In this document: positions 24,361-36,883 of the stretch, one piece after another
Layout: every line of letters starts with the position of its first letter
Numbering within the stretch: the stretch's first letter is position 1
Origin: Manihot esculenta
Taxonomy: Eukaryota; Streptophyta; Magnoliopsida; Malpighiales; Euphorbiaceae
Direction of reading: 5' to 3'
Length of the DNA: 64,000 nucleotides
NCBI RefSeq assembly: GCF_001659605.2
Contig: NC_035168.2
Span: 1 to 64,000 of the forward strand
The notes under the pieces: generated by a model
Told to the model about the DNA's origin: nothing
What the model saw: only the letters and a program-made list of their open reading frames with translations
Databases searched by the model: none
Made by a program: the position numbers and the translations under genes

Positions 24361-25446
24361 GGGTCCCTTAGCCGAAAACGGGCGAGTTTTTCTCCCCATT
24401 GTCTGCCAAGGTGAGCTCTCCGCCATTCCTCACCAATCTTTGAGCTTTTCCTTCAAATCTTTCACGATTTTCACAAGTTTTCATCTTGTTTTGAAGATTT
24501 TCAAGTTTTGAGCAAGTTTTGGAGCTTTGAGGTTCAAGAACTCAAATCTCTCCCATCTCCGAGTTTAGGTCGTCTCTCTCTCGATCTTCAAGAGGTAAGA
24601 GTCGATCTTAAGCTCATTGCATGTTTTAAGTAAGTTTTATGTAAGATCTATGAGGTAGAATGCATGTTTAGCTTATGGTTAAGTTTATGAGCTTATGTTA
24701 TGATTTTGAGCAATGTGTTGTTGTTGTGTGTTGTAGTTGGGGTTTAAGATAGTTTGAAGCCCCTAGAAACCAATGTATGTTTATTTGCATGATTTGAATG
24801 AGTTATATGCATGTTAGAATGAGAAGGAGAGGTTTTGTGCAAAGGGAAAGAAACCAGGTTCGGCAGCCGAAGGACTTTCGGTCGGCCGCCGAACCTGCCT
24901 GGGAGGCAGGCCTTTCGGCTGCCGAAGTTGCCCCCGAAAAGAGACTTTCATCTCTGTCTGGGACTTTCGGCCGCCGAAGGTGCCGCCGAACCTGCCTGGG
25001 TTTCGGCTCTGGAGAGACTTTCAGCCGCCGAAGGTGCCGCCGAACCTGCCCTGTTCAGCCTTCCTTTGCATGTTTTGCATGATTGTTTTAAGGTGTTTTA
25101 GGGGGTTTTTGGGGGATGTTTTTAGAGTTATGTTCTAGTTGTTTGGTCCCTCATTTGAGTCCACCTGTGTAGGTTCGGACCCGAGGAACCGAGGACCTCA
25201 GCAGTGAGTTAGCTGCTTCTGTCAGTGTCAGAGCTAGCCAGAGGTGAGTAGAATAACTCTTTATGTTTCAAGTAAATAACCCAGTTTTGAGCATGTTCAT
25301 GCATCACGGATGCCATGTGATATTTTAGGTTGTTTGCATTAGAAATCACGAATATGTTGCATTGCATAATATGTTGTTGATGTGGATGAATGTTGAATGA
25401 TCCATTAGCCCCCATATGTTATGACATGATGATATGATATGGAAGT

Positions 25447-25589
25447 CCAGGTGTGGCCTGCACTACGCCCCTGGCACTATGTAAGAGAAAGACCGGACGT
25501 GGCCTGCATTACGCCCCCGGCACCATGGATTATGTATGTTATGTTATGTATAAGAGAAAGACCAGGTGTGGCCTGCACTACGCCCCTGG
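25447..25589 (+). repeat. Three hairpin repeats in solo LTR C
   Basis: Three units at 25447-25474, 25493-25520 and 25562-25589 share a core and paired ends. Units 1 and 3 have CCAGG..CCTGG; unit 2 has CCGG..CCGG, so both arms changed together. Confidence 0.8.
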
Positions 25590-26221
25590 CATGATTGGAT
25601 TATGTAGAGGGCTAAATGGTGACAAGTTCATCCTTGATATGATTAGTTGTGATGTGATGCATTTCATGATAGCATGTGTTTTAAATGCTTTACTATTCTG
25701 CTCACTGGGCTCTTGTAGCTCACCCATTTCCCCTTAACCCCAGGTATGCAGGTACAGGGTAGACCAGGAGGTCCGCAAGAGTATTGAAGTCGTTTTTATG
25801 TAATAGATAGAATGTGGACATGATGAAATTGTAAAGTTATGAATAGTTATGTAACGTAATGATATTGAGGATTAGAGATTGTGCTTGACCCTATGTGTAT
25901 GGTATCCCTTTTAATACATGATCTTAGAGGTTTTTTAATGCTTATGTAAACCAACTCAACACATGTTATGCCACCCATTGGGGGCATTGATGAGGTCCCA
26001 CTGAGGGGCCAATGTTTATGATTTATGATTATGTTCAGTGCATGCACAGGTTGAGTTTGGTGTATGAATGAAAGAAAAGTTTTAATTTTTATGTATGTTG
26101 TTGATCATGTATGGGATTAAACAGGTTTTCAGGTTGCATGTCAGGCTTGCTACGGGTCCCGGCGGCCTTAAGCCGACCTGGATCCTAGCGCCGGTAGCGG
26201 TCCGATTTTCGGGTCGTTACA

Positions 26222-27296
26222 GGTTGATGCACTTGAAGGAATAAAACCCATTGGGTACAAGTGAGTTTTTAAGAGAAAAGCTGACATGAATGGCAATGCA
26301 CAAACATACAAAGCCAAGCTAGTTGCTAAAAGTTATAGACAAAGATAAGGTGTTGACTTTGATGAAACCTTTTCACCAGTAGCTATGCTTAAATCCATAA
26401 AGATTTTACTTGCAAAAGTAATATACCATGATTATGAAATTTGGCAAATGAATGTCAAAACAACATTCCTGAATAAGAATTTTCTTGAAGATGTATACAT
26501 GACACTTCACGGAGTTAGAACATCAGTTTTGACGAAACAGTCAAACAAGTTTGATTTTGTCAAAAGTATGGATGAATTATGTGTACAAGAAGGTTAGTGG
26601 GAGTGGAGTTGTGTTTCTTATTTTAAATATGTAGTTGACATATTAATAATAGGAAATGATATTCCATTACTACAATCTGTAAGGATTTAGTTGATCAATA
26701 ATTTCTTTATGAAGGATTTTGGAGAAGCAACTAAGATAGATTTAAAAGGTTGCTTGGCTTATCCAAATCCACGTACATTGACAAAGTGGTAAAAGGTTTA
26801 GCATGGAGGAATCCAAGAAGGAATTCCAGGCTATGTCACTTAAAGGGAACGATGAACTCAAAGTTCACGAATATTCGGAAGTGAATTTCCAATCAGATTT
26901 TAATGATAACAAATCTCAATCTGGTTATAATTTTACTCTAAATGATAGAGCAGTGAGTTGGAAAGGTTCCAAAGTAGAGATCATTGCAAATTCTATGATA
27001 AAAGTCAAGTACATTTCTGTGTCCTAGGCAGCAAAGGAGACAGTTTTGGATCAAAAGTTCATTTCTAAACTTGGTGTACTTTCTAGCATTGTTGATCAAG
27101 TTATATTGAATTGTGATAACAATGGAATCATTGCATAAGCAAAGGAACCCAGGTCTCATTAAAGATCCAAGTATGTACTTAGGCGATTTTAAATAATCAG
27201 AGAGATCATTGAAAGGAAAGATGTGAAGATAAAATGAGTTCCACTAATAAGAATTTTAAAGATTCTCTTACTAAGGCATTATTCCAGTAGAAATAT
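26222..27296 (+). pseudogene. Copia B RT and RNase H continuation
   Basis: RT resumes at DALEGIKPIGYK, then NAQTYKAKLVAKSYRQR, GVDFDETFSPVAMLKSIKIL and EIWQMNVKTTFLNKN, whose last part is the copia RT region with the first catalytic Asp (here changed: VKTTFLN). RNase H traces follow (a SQSGYNFTLNDRAVSWKGSK-like segment at 26900-26960 and a CDNNGI-like segment near 27115). Stops and frameshifts occur throughout. Solo LTR G cuts it at 27297. Confidence 0.78.
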
Positions 27297-28110
27297 TGTA
27301 ACGACCCCAAAATGGACCGTCACCGGCGCTAGGATTCAGGTCGGCATAAGGCCGCCGGAACCCGTAGCAAGCCTGCTATACTCTTTGTGTACCTGTAAAC
27401 TCATACATGATCATACATTTTCTATGAAAATAAAAACTCTTTTCTGAACCAAGGCTTAACCTGTGCATGCACTATCTCTGTACTCTGTACTCTGTACTCT
27501 GTACGCTGTACTCTGTACTCTATACCCCTGACTAGAGCTCTAGATGGGTTACCACATAAAACCTTCAGAAAACATAAAAACAAGCTCAGGATCTTCACTT
27601 ACCTCTTGAAACCAAGAAGATGAACGATCCTAACGTGGAGTTTTGGAGCACCTCTCCTTCAAACTCTCCAAACTTCACAACTTTGAGTTTTAAACTTAAA
27701 ACCTTCAAAATACCATCAAAACTAATCAAATCTTTGCAAGATTGAATGAAAACATGAAAGAATACTCACAAAGGACAGGGTCTCACCTCAGAACGTGAAA
27801 GAAACGGTGATGTTTATCCTTTCAACCGACTGAGGGCCATTTATAGGTGGCTGGCCAAACCACCTTCGGCGGCCACACGTGAAACCAAAAGCCATGCATG
27901 TTCGGCGGCCGAACCTCAACTTCGGCGGCCGAACCTGGCTTTTCTGCCTTGGTTCATTTCACTCAAAAACTCATGTCTTTATGCTTTAAAACTATAAAAC
28001 ATACCAAAACATGTTAGAAAAACATCACTCTCACCCTTCTAAAGACTTCCGACATCCGAAACTCCATCAGAAAGTAGAATTCCGATGTCGGACTCTAGCC
28101 GGGTATTACA
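27297..28110 (-). mobile_element. Solo LTR G (gypsy), internally deleted
   Basis: Starts TGTAACGACCCC and ends GGGTATTACA, with AATAT duplications (27292-27296 and 28111-28115). It is 814 bp, against about 2.3 kb for the related LTR of J. Sequence equivalent to roughly 60914-62390 of J is missing, joining GAGCTCTAGATGGGTTA to ACATAAAACCTTCAG. On the minus strand a TATA box (27839-27845) and a GTAAG donor-like site remain. Confidence 0.85.
27839..27845 (-). promoter_or_regulatory. TATA box of solo LTR G
   Basis: TATAAAT on the minus strand in the context CCACCTATAAATGGCCC, the same context as in LTR J (62674). Confidence 0.7.
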
Positions 28111-28180
28111 AATATAATTACCGCATTTATACTTATATGATAAGTCATATGAGTGATTGGCTTTAGTACAAGTGAGAGAT

Positions 28181-29800
28181 TGTTAGTAATATGCCCTACA
28201 GTCAATCTGTGTAGTTAGATATTATTGTTCATATATTTTGTATATTTTAAGTATTTAAATACAATTTTATAAAGGCAGTTATTTATTTTTAATGTTAATT
28301 TAATTGAACCTTGAGTAAAGATAAAATCCATTAGACTATATTATTGTATAAAAGAAATTATAATGTGGTTATAATTATGAGATTTAAGTTGTATTTAAGT
28401 AATGTCTTTAAATATTCTTATCATAATTGGACAATTATTAGAGTTGTTGAGACTAGTACATATTATTTTCTTTCCTTTTAGAGAAAACAATTGATCTTAT
28501 AGGTTGAGATATGTGAGATATCTAAAACTAATAAGTTGGTGCTTCTTTTATGAATAAGCGCACTGAATTGACCCACCTGAGAAATCCATAGAAATCCATA
28601 TGGAAAATAATTTGTGTCTATGGATTAGTCAAGTGATGGTTATGTAAGTGATCTTTTAACTTGAAATCAATAAATAATCTTAAAAAGAGACTTTTATATA
28701 TTTTGATTCATCTTATACATTGCTTGGTTCATGAGTAACAAATGGGGATGAATTGGATATATTAGGAACGGTATGAAGGTATTTGTGAGATTGAGATAGA
28801 ACTCATCACTCTAGGTTAAATTAGGAAATGTCCCATTTATTCTCTTGCTAGCATTGATCATGAAATCCTTGCGTAAGGTGAAATGAAATTAGCAAATGAG
28901 ATTTGGAATTTCATTCAATAGGTTAATGACTACTAAATGAGAACTAATATGATTTAACACACGTTCCATGCATTAAATGTTAAATCGGGACATTTATGAT
29001 GAAGAGATATTAGTTACACCGATAAACCATGTGCAGAAAGATTAAGTCAAAAATCACTTTTAATATTCTGAATATTTGAGTAGTCTTGACATGTTGCTAA
29101 ATAGTATTCTTGACCTTCAAATTGATTAATTAGTTAATTATATTTGTTGTCAACATATTTAGAACCTAATGGGTCACACATATAAAAAATTGCATGAGCA
29201 ACTAAAACGAGAAATTAAATTAAGTAGGACTTAATTGCATATAAATTGACATCGGAATAAAATTATAATGTGAAAAAATTATAATTTTGATCTAATTAAT
29301 TAAGGATTTAATTAAAATTGTCTAAAATTTATGTGGCTTGTATTTTAAAATTCTGAACCATAGTTGTAATTTATTTATTTAGTTAGTTAAATAAATAAAT
29401 AAATACTATTATACTGAAACTCTAAGTTTTAGTATAAAAGGCATCTTATGAGAGCTTAGGTGACTCTCGGCAAAAACCCTTTTGAGAGCATCTAGAATTT
29501 GTAGAATAGGTAGAGAGCTAGCACTCAAAACCTCTCCCTTTCTCAATCCCTTAGAACTGTTCTAAGATTTTTCGATTGCTATTTTGTGTGGATATCATTA
29601 GAGACCAGTCATTTGAATGGTTTGTGGTTTGCAACAACTCAACCAAAATAAACGATTTCATATTTTGTTGCAAAGAAAACAAAATGTATTTATTTTCTCC
29701 TTAATTATTATTGCTTTCTTCATTTAAACGTGACTCATATTAGTGAAAAAATTTATTTTTCTATTTTTTTCGCTACACTTAATCCGATCAAAACCCAACA
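28181..29800 (+). repeat. Right LTR of copia B
   Basis: 1,620 bp, TGTTAGTAATATGCCC..CCCAACA, preceded by a purine-rich AGTACAAGTGAGAGAT tract. It is the full-length form; the left copy has a ~0.56-kb deletion. Many substitutions separate the two copies, so B is old. Confidence 0.85.
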
Positions 29801-29805
29801 CAAAG

Positions 29806-31660
29806 GACCTCGACTACTACTGCTAGAACCTGGATGGCATGCAAGAAGACCTAGGGTGGACAAATCACAACATCATGCGAGTTATGGCAAAAATTGACTC
29901 CTACCAAGTGGTAGTCCTAATTGATAGTGGATCAACTCACAACTTTATAAGTGAGAAAATAACTTCCATGCCACAACTGTCAGTCACACCTACAGGGTCC
30001 TTCGAAGTCAAGGTTGCTAATGGGAAGCTACTCAAATGCCAGGGCAAATTCGACAATATTTCAATCTCACTTCAAGGTATTCCTTTTGCCCTTACCCTAT
30101 ATGCCTTGCCATTAATTGGGTTGGACTTGGTTTTAGGAATCCATTGGCTGTCTCAATTGGGCACTGTTATATGTAATTGAAACAAATTAACCATAGAATT
30201 CCAGTGGAATAAACAGCCCTATAAGTTACAAGGATTGGTCCATAGTGCATTGAAGCTGCACCAACAAAAACCATTGAAAAGGATGTCCAACAAGGGAATT
30301 CAGTGCTTCCTATTTGTCTCCAAACTACTGCCAAGGATCTGCCATGCAAAGTTCACCTAGAAATGAAGCAATTATTGGAATAGTACCATGACTTGTTTAA
30401 AGAACCTTCGACACTTCCTTCATCAAGGGAAGTGGACCACCATATCAACTTGAAAGAATGCACTGAACACATTAATGTCAGACCATACAGGTACGCCTAT
30501 TTTCAAAAAGCCGAAATTGAAGAACAAATTCATGACATGTTAAAATTGGGACTAATTAGAGCAAGTACTAGTCCATTTTCATCTCCTTTATTGTTGGTTA
30601 AAAAGAAAGATAGCTCTAGGCGATTTTGCACTGATTATCGAGTCCTTAATGCTATGACAACCAAAGATAGATTTCCCATACCAATTGTCGAAGACATGCT
30701 TGATGAACTCCACGGGGCCACTCATTTCACCAAACTTAACCTGAAAGCTGGGTATCACTAGGTATGCATAAAACCTTCATATATACCTAAAACTACCTTC
30801 CATACTCACAATGGACATTATAAATATCTTGCCATGTCTTTTGGCCTTTGTAATGCACCATCCACCTTCCAAGCAATCATGAATTCTATCTTTTGGCCCT
30901 ATCTTCGAAAATTCATACTAGTCTTCTTTGATAACATATTGATTTACAGCCTCAAATGGACCATGCATATTGAACATGTTAAAAAAACTTTTGAAACATT
31001 TGGATTGCCATAATTGGAGTATTTGGGACATATTATCACTCCATTGTAGGGTAAAAGTAGACCAAAGTAAAATTGAAATTATCTTGGATTGGCCTTGGCT
31101 CACTAATGTTTCTGAATTACGTGGATTTTTAGGCCTAACAGAATATTATAGGAAATTTTTCCATAATTATGGTATTATTACTAGACCTCTCACCAATATG
31201 TTGAACAAAGGGTAATTTGGATGGAGTGAGGAAGCCGAAAATGCCTTCTAAGATCTTAAAACAACCATGATCACCACACACCCACTTGCTATGCCAAATT
31301 TCAAGAGCCATTTATTATCAAATAGATGTTTTGGGTGGAGGAATTGGTGTAATTCTCATGCAAGACCGGAAGCCAATCACATTCATGAGCCGGGCTTTGG
31401 GAATCAACAAGCAAAATTGGTCGATTTATGCCAAAGAGATGTTAGCTATAATCCAAGACATTTGAACCTGGAGACCTTACTTACAGGGCAAAAAATCTAT
31501 ATCCATACTGACCAACATAGTCTTAAGCACTCGTTGGATCAATGTATCACAATGCTCAAACAACAAAAGTGGGTGGCTAAATTACTAGGCTATGAATATG
31601 AAGCCGGGTCGGGAAAACAATGTTGCCAATGCACTCTCTCGAGTAAATCGCAGTCCCAGT
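29806..31660 (+). pseudogene. Protease, RT and RNase H of gypsy element A
   Basis: The protease lies at 29839-30180 with the active-site motif IDSGSTHNFIS and the flap-side LDLVLGIHWL. RT follows from about 30393: CTDYRVLNAMTT, then KLNLKAGYH, where the first catalytic aspartate is Asn, and VFFDNILIYS near 30925, where the second DD is DN, so RT is dead. YLGHIIT and RGFLGLTEYYRKF mark the RT-connection region. RNase H-like sequence (IYIHTDQHSLKHSL) runs to about 31600. Stops and frameshifts are frequent after 30760. Element F interrupts it at 31661. Confidence 0.8.
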
Positions 31661-33881
31661 TGTAATACCCGGCTAGACCCCGGCGTCGAAATTCCTACTT
31701 TCCGGCGGAATCTCCGTTGGAATTCGAAATTCAAGGATGTCGGAGCTATCTAGAAGGGTAGAAGAAAGGTTTTCTAAAATATTTTTGCATGTTTTTAGTG
31801 TTTTGATTAAGAAAAGTTGAGTTTTTGAGAAGAAAAGACCAAGGAGAGAAATGCAAGATTCGGCCGCCGAACCTCACTTTCGGCCGCCGAAGGTGGCTTG
31901 CTTTCGTTGCCATCGAAACCCAAGTTTGACTTCCGAACGTGGTGAAGCTGTGGAGGCAGCTTTGGCTGCCGAAGGTGGTTGACCGGCCACCTATAAAAGG
32001 GTCCCTTATCCGGATTTGAGGTGAGTTTTCTCTCTCTTTTCGGGTATAGGTGAGTTCTTGACCTCCTTTGGTTGATTTCTTGGTTTTCTTTCAAGTTGAG
32101 CAAGTTTTAAGTAGTTTTCATGTTGGTTTTGAAGTTTTTGAGCAAAGAAGCTAAGTTGTGAGGCTTGGAGGTTCTGGATCTGTTTTCCTTTGCATCTCCA
32201 AGTTTAGACCATCAATCCTCTCGATCTTCAAGAGGTAAGCATGGATCCTCACCTTTCTTGATATTTTAAGTGAGTTTTGAAGGGTTTAAGTGTGTTTTTT
32301 TGTATGGTTTGCATGGGTAGGGTTATGTTGATCATAAGCCATATGTGTGTATATGTGTTGTTTTGGGGGGTTTGAGCTAGTTCTAAGCCCCTATATGCAT
32401 GAAGAAGGGTATATGCATGTGTTTGAGAGCTTGGTTGTGAGTTGTGCATGTTTTGGAGAGGTTTTGGAGGCTGGAGACTTAAGGTTGAATCGAGTTCTGC
32501 CTTCCTGGAGAACTCAGGTTCGGCCGCCGAACCCCTTGAGGAGGCTGTTTTGGCCGCCTAAACCCGCCCCCGAAAGTTTGGACTTTCGGCTCTGGAGTAG
32601 AGTTTCAGCTGCCGAACATGCCGCTGAAGGTTGTGACTTTCATCTCTGGAAGCACTTTCGGCTGCCGAACCCTGCCTCCGAAAATGCCTGACTTTCGGCT
32701 CTGGAGGGACCTTCGGCCGCCGAACCTGCTGCCGAAAGTCCCCTGTCCAGCCTTCCTTTGCTTGTTTTTCCATGCATATTTGAGATGTTTAAGGGGGTTT
32801 TTGGGGGAATGTTTAGAGTTATGATAGAGTATGTCGGTACCTCATTTGAGTCCACCTGTGTAGGATCGGACTCGAGGAACCAAGGAGACCCTCAGTGTTA
32901 GCTGGTTCAGAGATATTCCAGCGTCTACTAGAGGTAAATAGAACTGAACTATGTTTTAAATTAAATGAAAGGTTTTAGCATGACTCATGCATCATAAATG
33001 CCATGTATATATGTTAGGTTATTTGCAGTAGTATGCATGACTCATGCATCACAAATGCCATGTATATATGATAGGATGTTTGCATTAGTATTCACGATTC
33101 TGATGCATTGCATAATATGTTGTTGATGTGGATGGATATTAGAGAATCCTTTAGCCCTCTATGTGATATGATATGATATGAGTTGAGATGGAAATACCAG
33201 GTGTGGCCTAATCGCCCCTGGCACAGAGTAAGAGAAGACCAGGTGTGGCCTAATCGCCCCTGGCACAGTGGATATGTTACGATCTGTAGACGGTTATTGG
33301 TGACCAGTCCATCCGTGAGGTTAATTGTTTGTGATGTGATGCATTTCATGGAAGCATGTTTTATTGATTTTATTATTGCTCTACTCACTGGGCTCTAGTA
33401 GCTCACCCCTCTCCTTAACCCCCAGGTATGTAGGGCTAGGGATAGCATGGGATAGCTTCAAGAGAAAAGTTATGTAATAGTGGTAGTGGACATGTATTGT
33501 AAAAATGATGTATAGTCATGTAATGTATTAATGATAGCATTGTGCTTGGCCCTAGAGTGGGTAGATCCCTTTTGTACATGATCTGTATATTATTATATTT
33601 TATAATGATATATGTTGAGGACCAAGCTTAATATATGAAATGATGACCCAACTAGAGCATTTGATGAGGGCTCTAGTATGGGGTTTTATGTTTACAGAGA
33701 TAGTGTGCATGCACCGATTAAGCTTGGTAGATGTAACGTTTCAAATTTTTATGGAAATTGTTGATCATGTATGGGATTTACCAGGTTTACAGAATGCATA
33801 GTAGGCTTGCTACGGGTTCCGGCGACCTTAAGTCGATCTGAATCCTAGAACCGGTAGCGGTCCGGTCACCGGGTAGTTACA
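31661..33881 (+). repeat. Left LTR of F
   Basis: 2,221 bp from TGTAATACCCGGCTAGACCCC to GGGTAGTTACA. It contains a TATA box (31992), GC palindromes (31857-31975; 32517-32735), a donor-like AAGAG|GTAAG at 32235, a mini-exon-like block 32874-32933, and two CCAGG..CCTGG hairpin units near 33197-33265. Confidence 0.88.
31992..31998 (+). promoter_or_regulatory. TATA box of LTR F
   Basis: TATAAAA in the context GGCCACCTATAAAAGGGTCCC. Confidence 0.75.
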
Positions 33882-33884
33882 GAT

Positions 33885-33896
33885 TGATATTAGAGC
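33885..33896 (+). other. Decayed PBS of F
   Basis: TGATATTAGAGC: the TGGTATCAGAGC site with two transitions, three bases after the LTR. Confidence 0.75.
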
Positions 33897-34144
33897 TCTA
33901 GATTCATATGGTCGGACCTACCGAGTGTTGGGCTCATAGAGGTCATAGAAGGGCAAGCACAATAGGATCAATCATGTCCACTAGGATAGGATGTATAGTC
34001 CTGTCTTGCATAATGATGTGAAATGCCATGACTTTTTGCATGTGCCATCATGATATGTTATGAATGTTATGGGGTTCATGTGTTTCTACATGGACCATAT
34101 GATGCTAATGTTTATGTGAATGTGTTGTGTTTTCAGAAGTCAGA

Positions 34145-36842
34145 ATGCGAGGTACTCGTCAATCTACATGATTAACTGGAGTTCCACCTGAGGATGAAGG
34201 CATGAATGCCCGTCCCCTTGCTTTGCCAAGGGCAAGGTCCAGCAGGACAAGTAGATAAGGTACATCAAGGGACCCTAGAAGGTCTTTTGATGCAAGCAGA
34301 AGAGGAACTATTCAGGGTGAAGAGCCGGAGGATGTGAGGGAGGCTATGGATGTGGACCAGAGAAAAGGAAGTGTGGGTGTTGGCATGTCTGAGGAAGGTA
34401 TGGGAGAGTCTCAGGGAGGCGCTCAGGCCTCGGGGTTTGGTTATCCACCCCAATATCAGCCTTTCTTTCAAGGCCCAGGGTATTCAATGGGAGGTACATC
34501 GGATTACCCTAGCTTTAACCCATATCCCACATTCATGCCATATCCTCCTTTTTACCCACTATATCCACAGTACCCTATGTATCCACCCTCACCCTTTTTC
34601 CCAAGTCCAGCAACTCCTTATCCAGTAAGTGTTGTACCTTCTCTGCCACCAGTAGAACCAGTTGTCCCTGTTATCCAAACACCTCAACCTAGCTCGCCGA
34701 AGAGGAGCAAGGTAAAGATGACAGATTACTTAAAACTGGATGCTCCTAAGTTTAAAACAGGAGGTGATCCGTTTGAGTATCTGAAAATGGTGAAAATGAT
34801 AGCAGATGAGCTGGAAGCAGATGATACTAGAGCCATTCAGATGGCGGGGTTCACTCTGAAATGCAAGAAAGCAAAGGAGTGGTTTACTAATTATGTGGAC
34901 CCTAGGATGGATAACATGTCTTGGGAGGAGTTTGCTAATGAATTTGCTGGGTGGGCTTTTCCAGATAGTTCCATAGAGCTGAAGATGATAGAGTTTGAGC
35001 AGCTGAGGCAGTCTGAGGATATGAGTGTCGATGAGTACACTGATAAGTTATTGGAGTTGTTGCCATATGCAGGTCAGGCCTATGACACAGATCAGAAGAA
35101 AGCAAAGAGGTATACCATGAGGCTTCATCCCAGGTATTCCTCCCTGATCCTAGCAGCAGAGAGGGAAAGCTTCCATGTCATAGTGGATGCAGCTAGAAAA
35201 ATGGAGGCTAGTGCCATTATTCATGGGACAGTTAAGCAGTCCGGGGCACAGTCTTCAGGTTCCAAGACCCCAGGAGGGGGAAAGCTAGATCCTTCTTCTC
35301 AGAGTGCAGCAGCTTCAGGCAGTAAAAAGGGAGACAGAGGCCTCAAAAGGTCAAAGAAGAACAAGTTCTGGAATCGCTTGAAGTCAGGTCTGGGTTTGGG
35401 AAGTGGCTCGAGCTCAGGTTCAGGCGGTGCAGAGTGTATGAAGTGCGGTAAGCCGCACAGGAGAGTGTGTCGCTTTGGGACTACAGCCTGCTTCAGGTGT
35501 GGGCAGGAGGGACACATGGCTCGAGAGTGTCCAAGGGCGCCTTTCATGGCACCGTCCCAACAGACAACTCCAGGCAGTATGGCTCAGCCAATAGCTCCAG
35601 CCATGACTCATTGCAGTAGCAGAGGCAGAGGGAGAGGAGCAGCCTCTTCTTCAGCAGGTTCCCGAGGTGAAGGTCCATCAGTTCCAGCTCGGATCTTCAC
35701 TCTGACACAGCAGGAGGCTAACGCGTCAATCATCGTGGTGTCAGGTAATCTCATCATTGGGTGTTCTGATGTGTATGCTTTATTGGACCCTAGTGCTTCT
35801 CATTCCTTTATTGCACCGAGAGCCGTAGAGAGAGTGGATTTGATGGCTTTTGGGTTAGAGTGTCCCCTTTGGGTCAGTGGGTCCAAGTGTGATCCATCAG
35901 TGGCAGAGTCAGTCTGCCGGTTTAGTCCTGTGTTCATTGAGGGTAGATGCCTTCCAGCCGACCTTGTGGTTCTAGATTTGACGGATTTTGATGTCATTCT
36001 AGGGATGGATTGGCTATCCGCTCATGATGCTACCTTGGACTGTAGAGACAAGGTAGTCAGGTTCAGAGAGCAAGATGGATCAGAGTTTGTCTTCAGAGGA
36101 GACAGGAGGGGTATGCCTAGAGGTTTGATATCAGCCCTGCAGGCTCGTAGGTTGCTTAGGAGGGGTTGTCAGGAGTTTTTAGCTCATGTGAGAGAGCTTG
36201 ACAGTCAGGTTAGGGAGCCCGCCTCAGTGCCCGTAGTCAGGGAGTTTCCAGATGTTTTCCCAGACGAGCTTCCAGGACTACCACCTACTAGGGAGATAGA
36301 GTTTGAAATAGAAGTTATGCCTGGAACCAGATCGATCTCTATCTCTCCCTACAGGATGGCACCAACAGAGTTGCAAGAGTTAAAGGAGCAGTTGCAAGAG
36401 TTGGTAGATAAGGGTTTCATCCGACCGAGTACCTCACCTTGGGGTGCTCCCGTTCTGTTTGTAAAGAAGAAGGATGGATCCTTACGACTTTGTATCGACT
36501 GCAGTCAGTTGAACAAAATCACTACCAAGAACAGGTATCCTCTACCCAGGATCGACGATTTATTTGACCAGCTAGCAGGAGCAGGTTGTTTTTCCAAAAT
36601 AGATCTAAGATCTGGGTATCATCAGCTGAGAATCAGAGAAGAGGATGTGCCAAAGACTGCGTTCAGGACCAGATATGGGCATTATGAGTTCCTAGTGATG
36701 CCGTTCGCGTTAACTAATGCCCCTACAGAATTCATGGACCTCATGAACAGAGTTTTCAGCCAGTATCTGGATCACTTTGTTATTGTCTTTATTGATGGTA
36801 TCTTAGTGTATTCCAGGAATGCAGAGGAGCATGCCCATCATT
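34145..36842 (+). pseudogene. Gag-protease-RT of F
   Basis: ATG at 34145 (MRGTRQST) is followed in frame by stops TGA at 34169 and TAA at 34256, then the frame stays open to 36842. The order is: a proline/tyrosine-rich segment ([19 protein letters not shown]), the Gag core ([35 protein letters not shown]), two zinc knuckles ([26 protein letters not shown]), protease ([13 protein letters not shown], where the family Gly is Ser), then RT ([28 protein letters not shown]). The last has Gly in place of the second catalytic Asp, so RT is dead. RT breaks off after AEEHAHHL. It is the same clade as I (chromovirus, Tekay/Del-like). Confidence 0.88.
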
Positions 36843-36883
36843 TGGAGGCACCTTAGGCTGCCGAAAGGTGGTCTGCCAGCCCC

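Larger units (their letters stand above)
16996..26221 (+). mobile_element. Solo LTR C (gypsy), split by element D
   Basis: Starts TGTAATACCCGGCTAG and ends TCGGGTCGTTACA with the target duplication GGTTG at 16991-16995 and 26222-26226. Removing it restores the copia RT frame (WTLV then DALEGIKPIGYK). Without D it is about 2.2 kb and has no PBS, gag or PPT, so it is a solo LTR left by LTR-LTR recombination. It keeps a TATA box, GC palindromes, splice-like signals and three hairpin repeats. Confidence 0.88.
14531..29800 (+). mobile_element. Ty1/copia element B with nested insertions
   Basis: Begins TGTTAGTAATAT at 14531 and ends CCAACA at 29800, flanked by the near-identical 5-bp duplication TAAAG (14526-14530) / CAAAG (29801-29805). 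A PBS follows the left LTR and a purine-rich tract precedes the right one. Without its own insertions (C with D, and G) it is about 5.2 kb. gag and protease are missing; integrase, RT and RNase H remain as pseudogene pieces. The order integrase before RT identifies copia. Confidence 0.87.
13662..31660 (+). mobile_element. Old Ty3/gypsy element A, split by copia element B
   Basis: Two coding pieces belong to one element: gag at 13662-14530 and protease-RT-RNase H at 29806-31660. Removing the copia element between them with one copy of its target duplication joins the Gag zinc-knuckle frame (CFNCPEKF..YWYK) directly to the following residues (GPRLLLLE). This is the expected order in this type of gypsy element. 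Many stops, frameshifts and changed catalytic residues show great age. No 5' LTR was recognised upstream; the 3' part is cut by element F at 31661 and its integrase is not seen in the window. It is a different lineage from the other gypsy elements here. Confidence 0.8.
31661..36842 (+). mobile_element. Ty3/gypsy element F, truncated in RT
   Basis: A left LTR, PBS and gag-protease-RT in plus orientation, inserted into the RNase H of gypsy A. The left flank is CCAGT (31656-31660). Coding sequence stops abruptly at about 36842, inside RT just after the catalytic box, where it is joined to the middle of another LTR (H). The expected RT end, RNase H and 3' LTR of F are not found in order. Confidence 0.82.
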
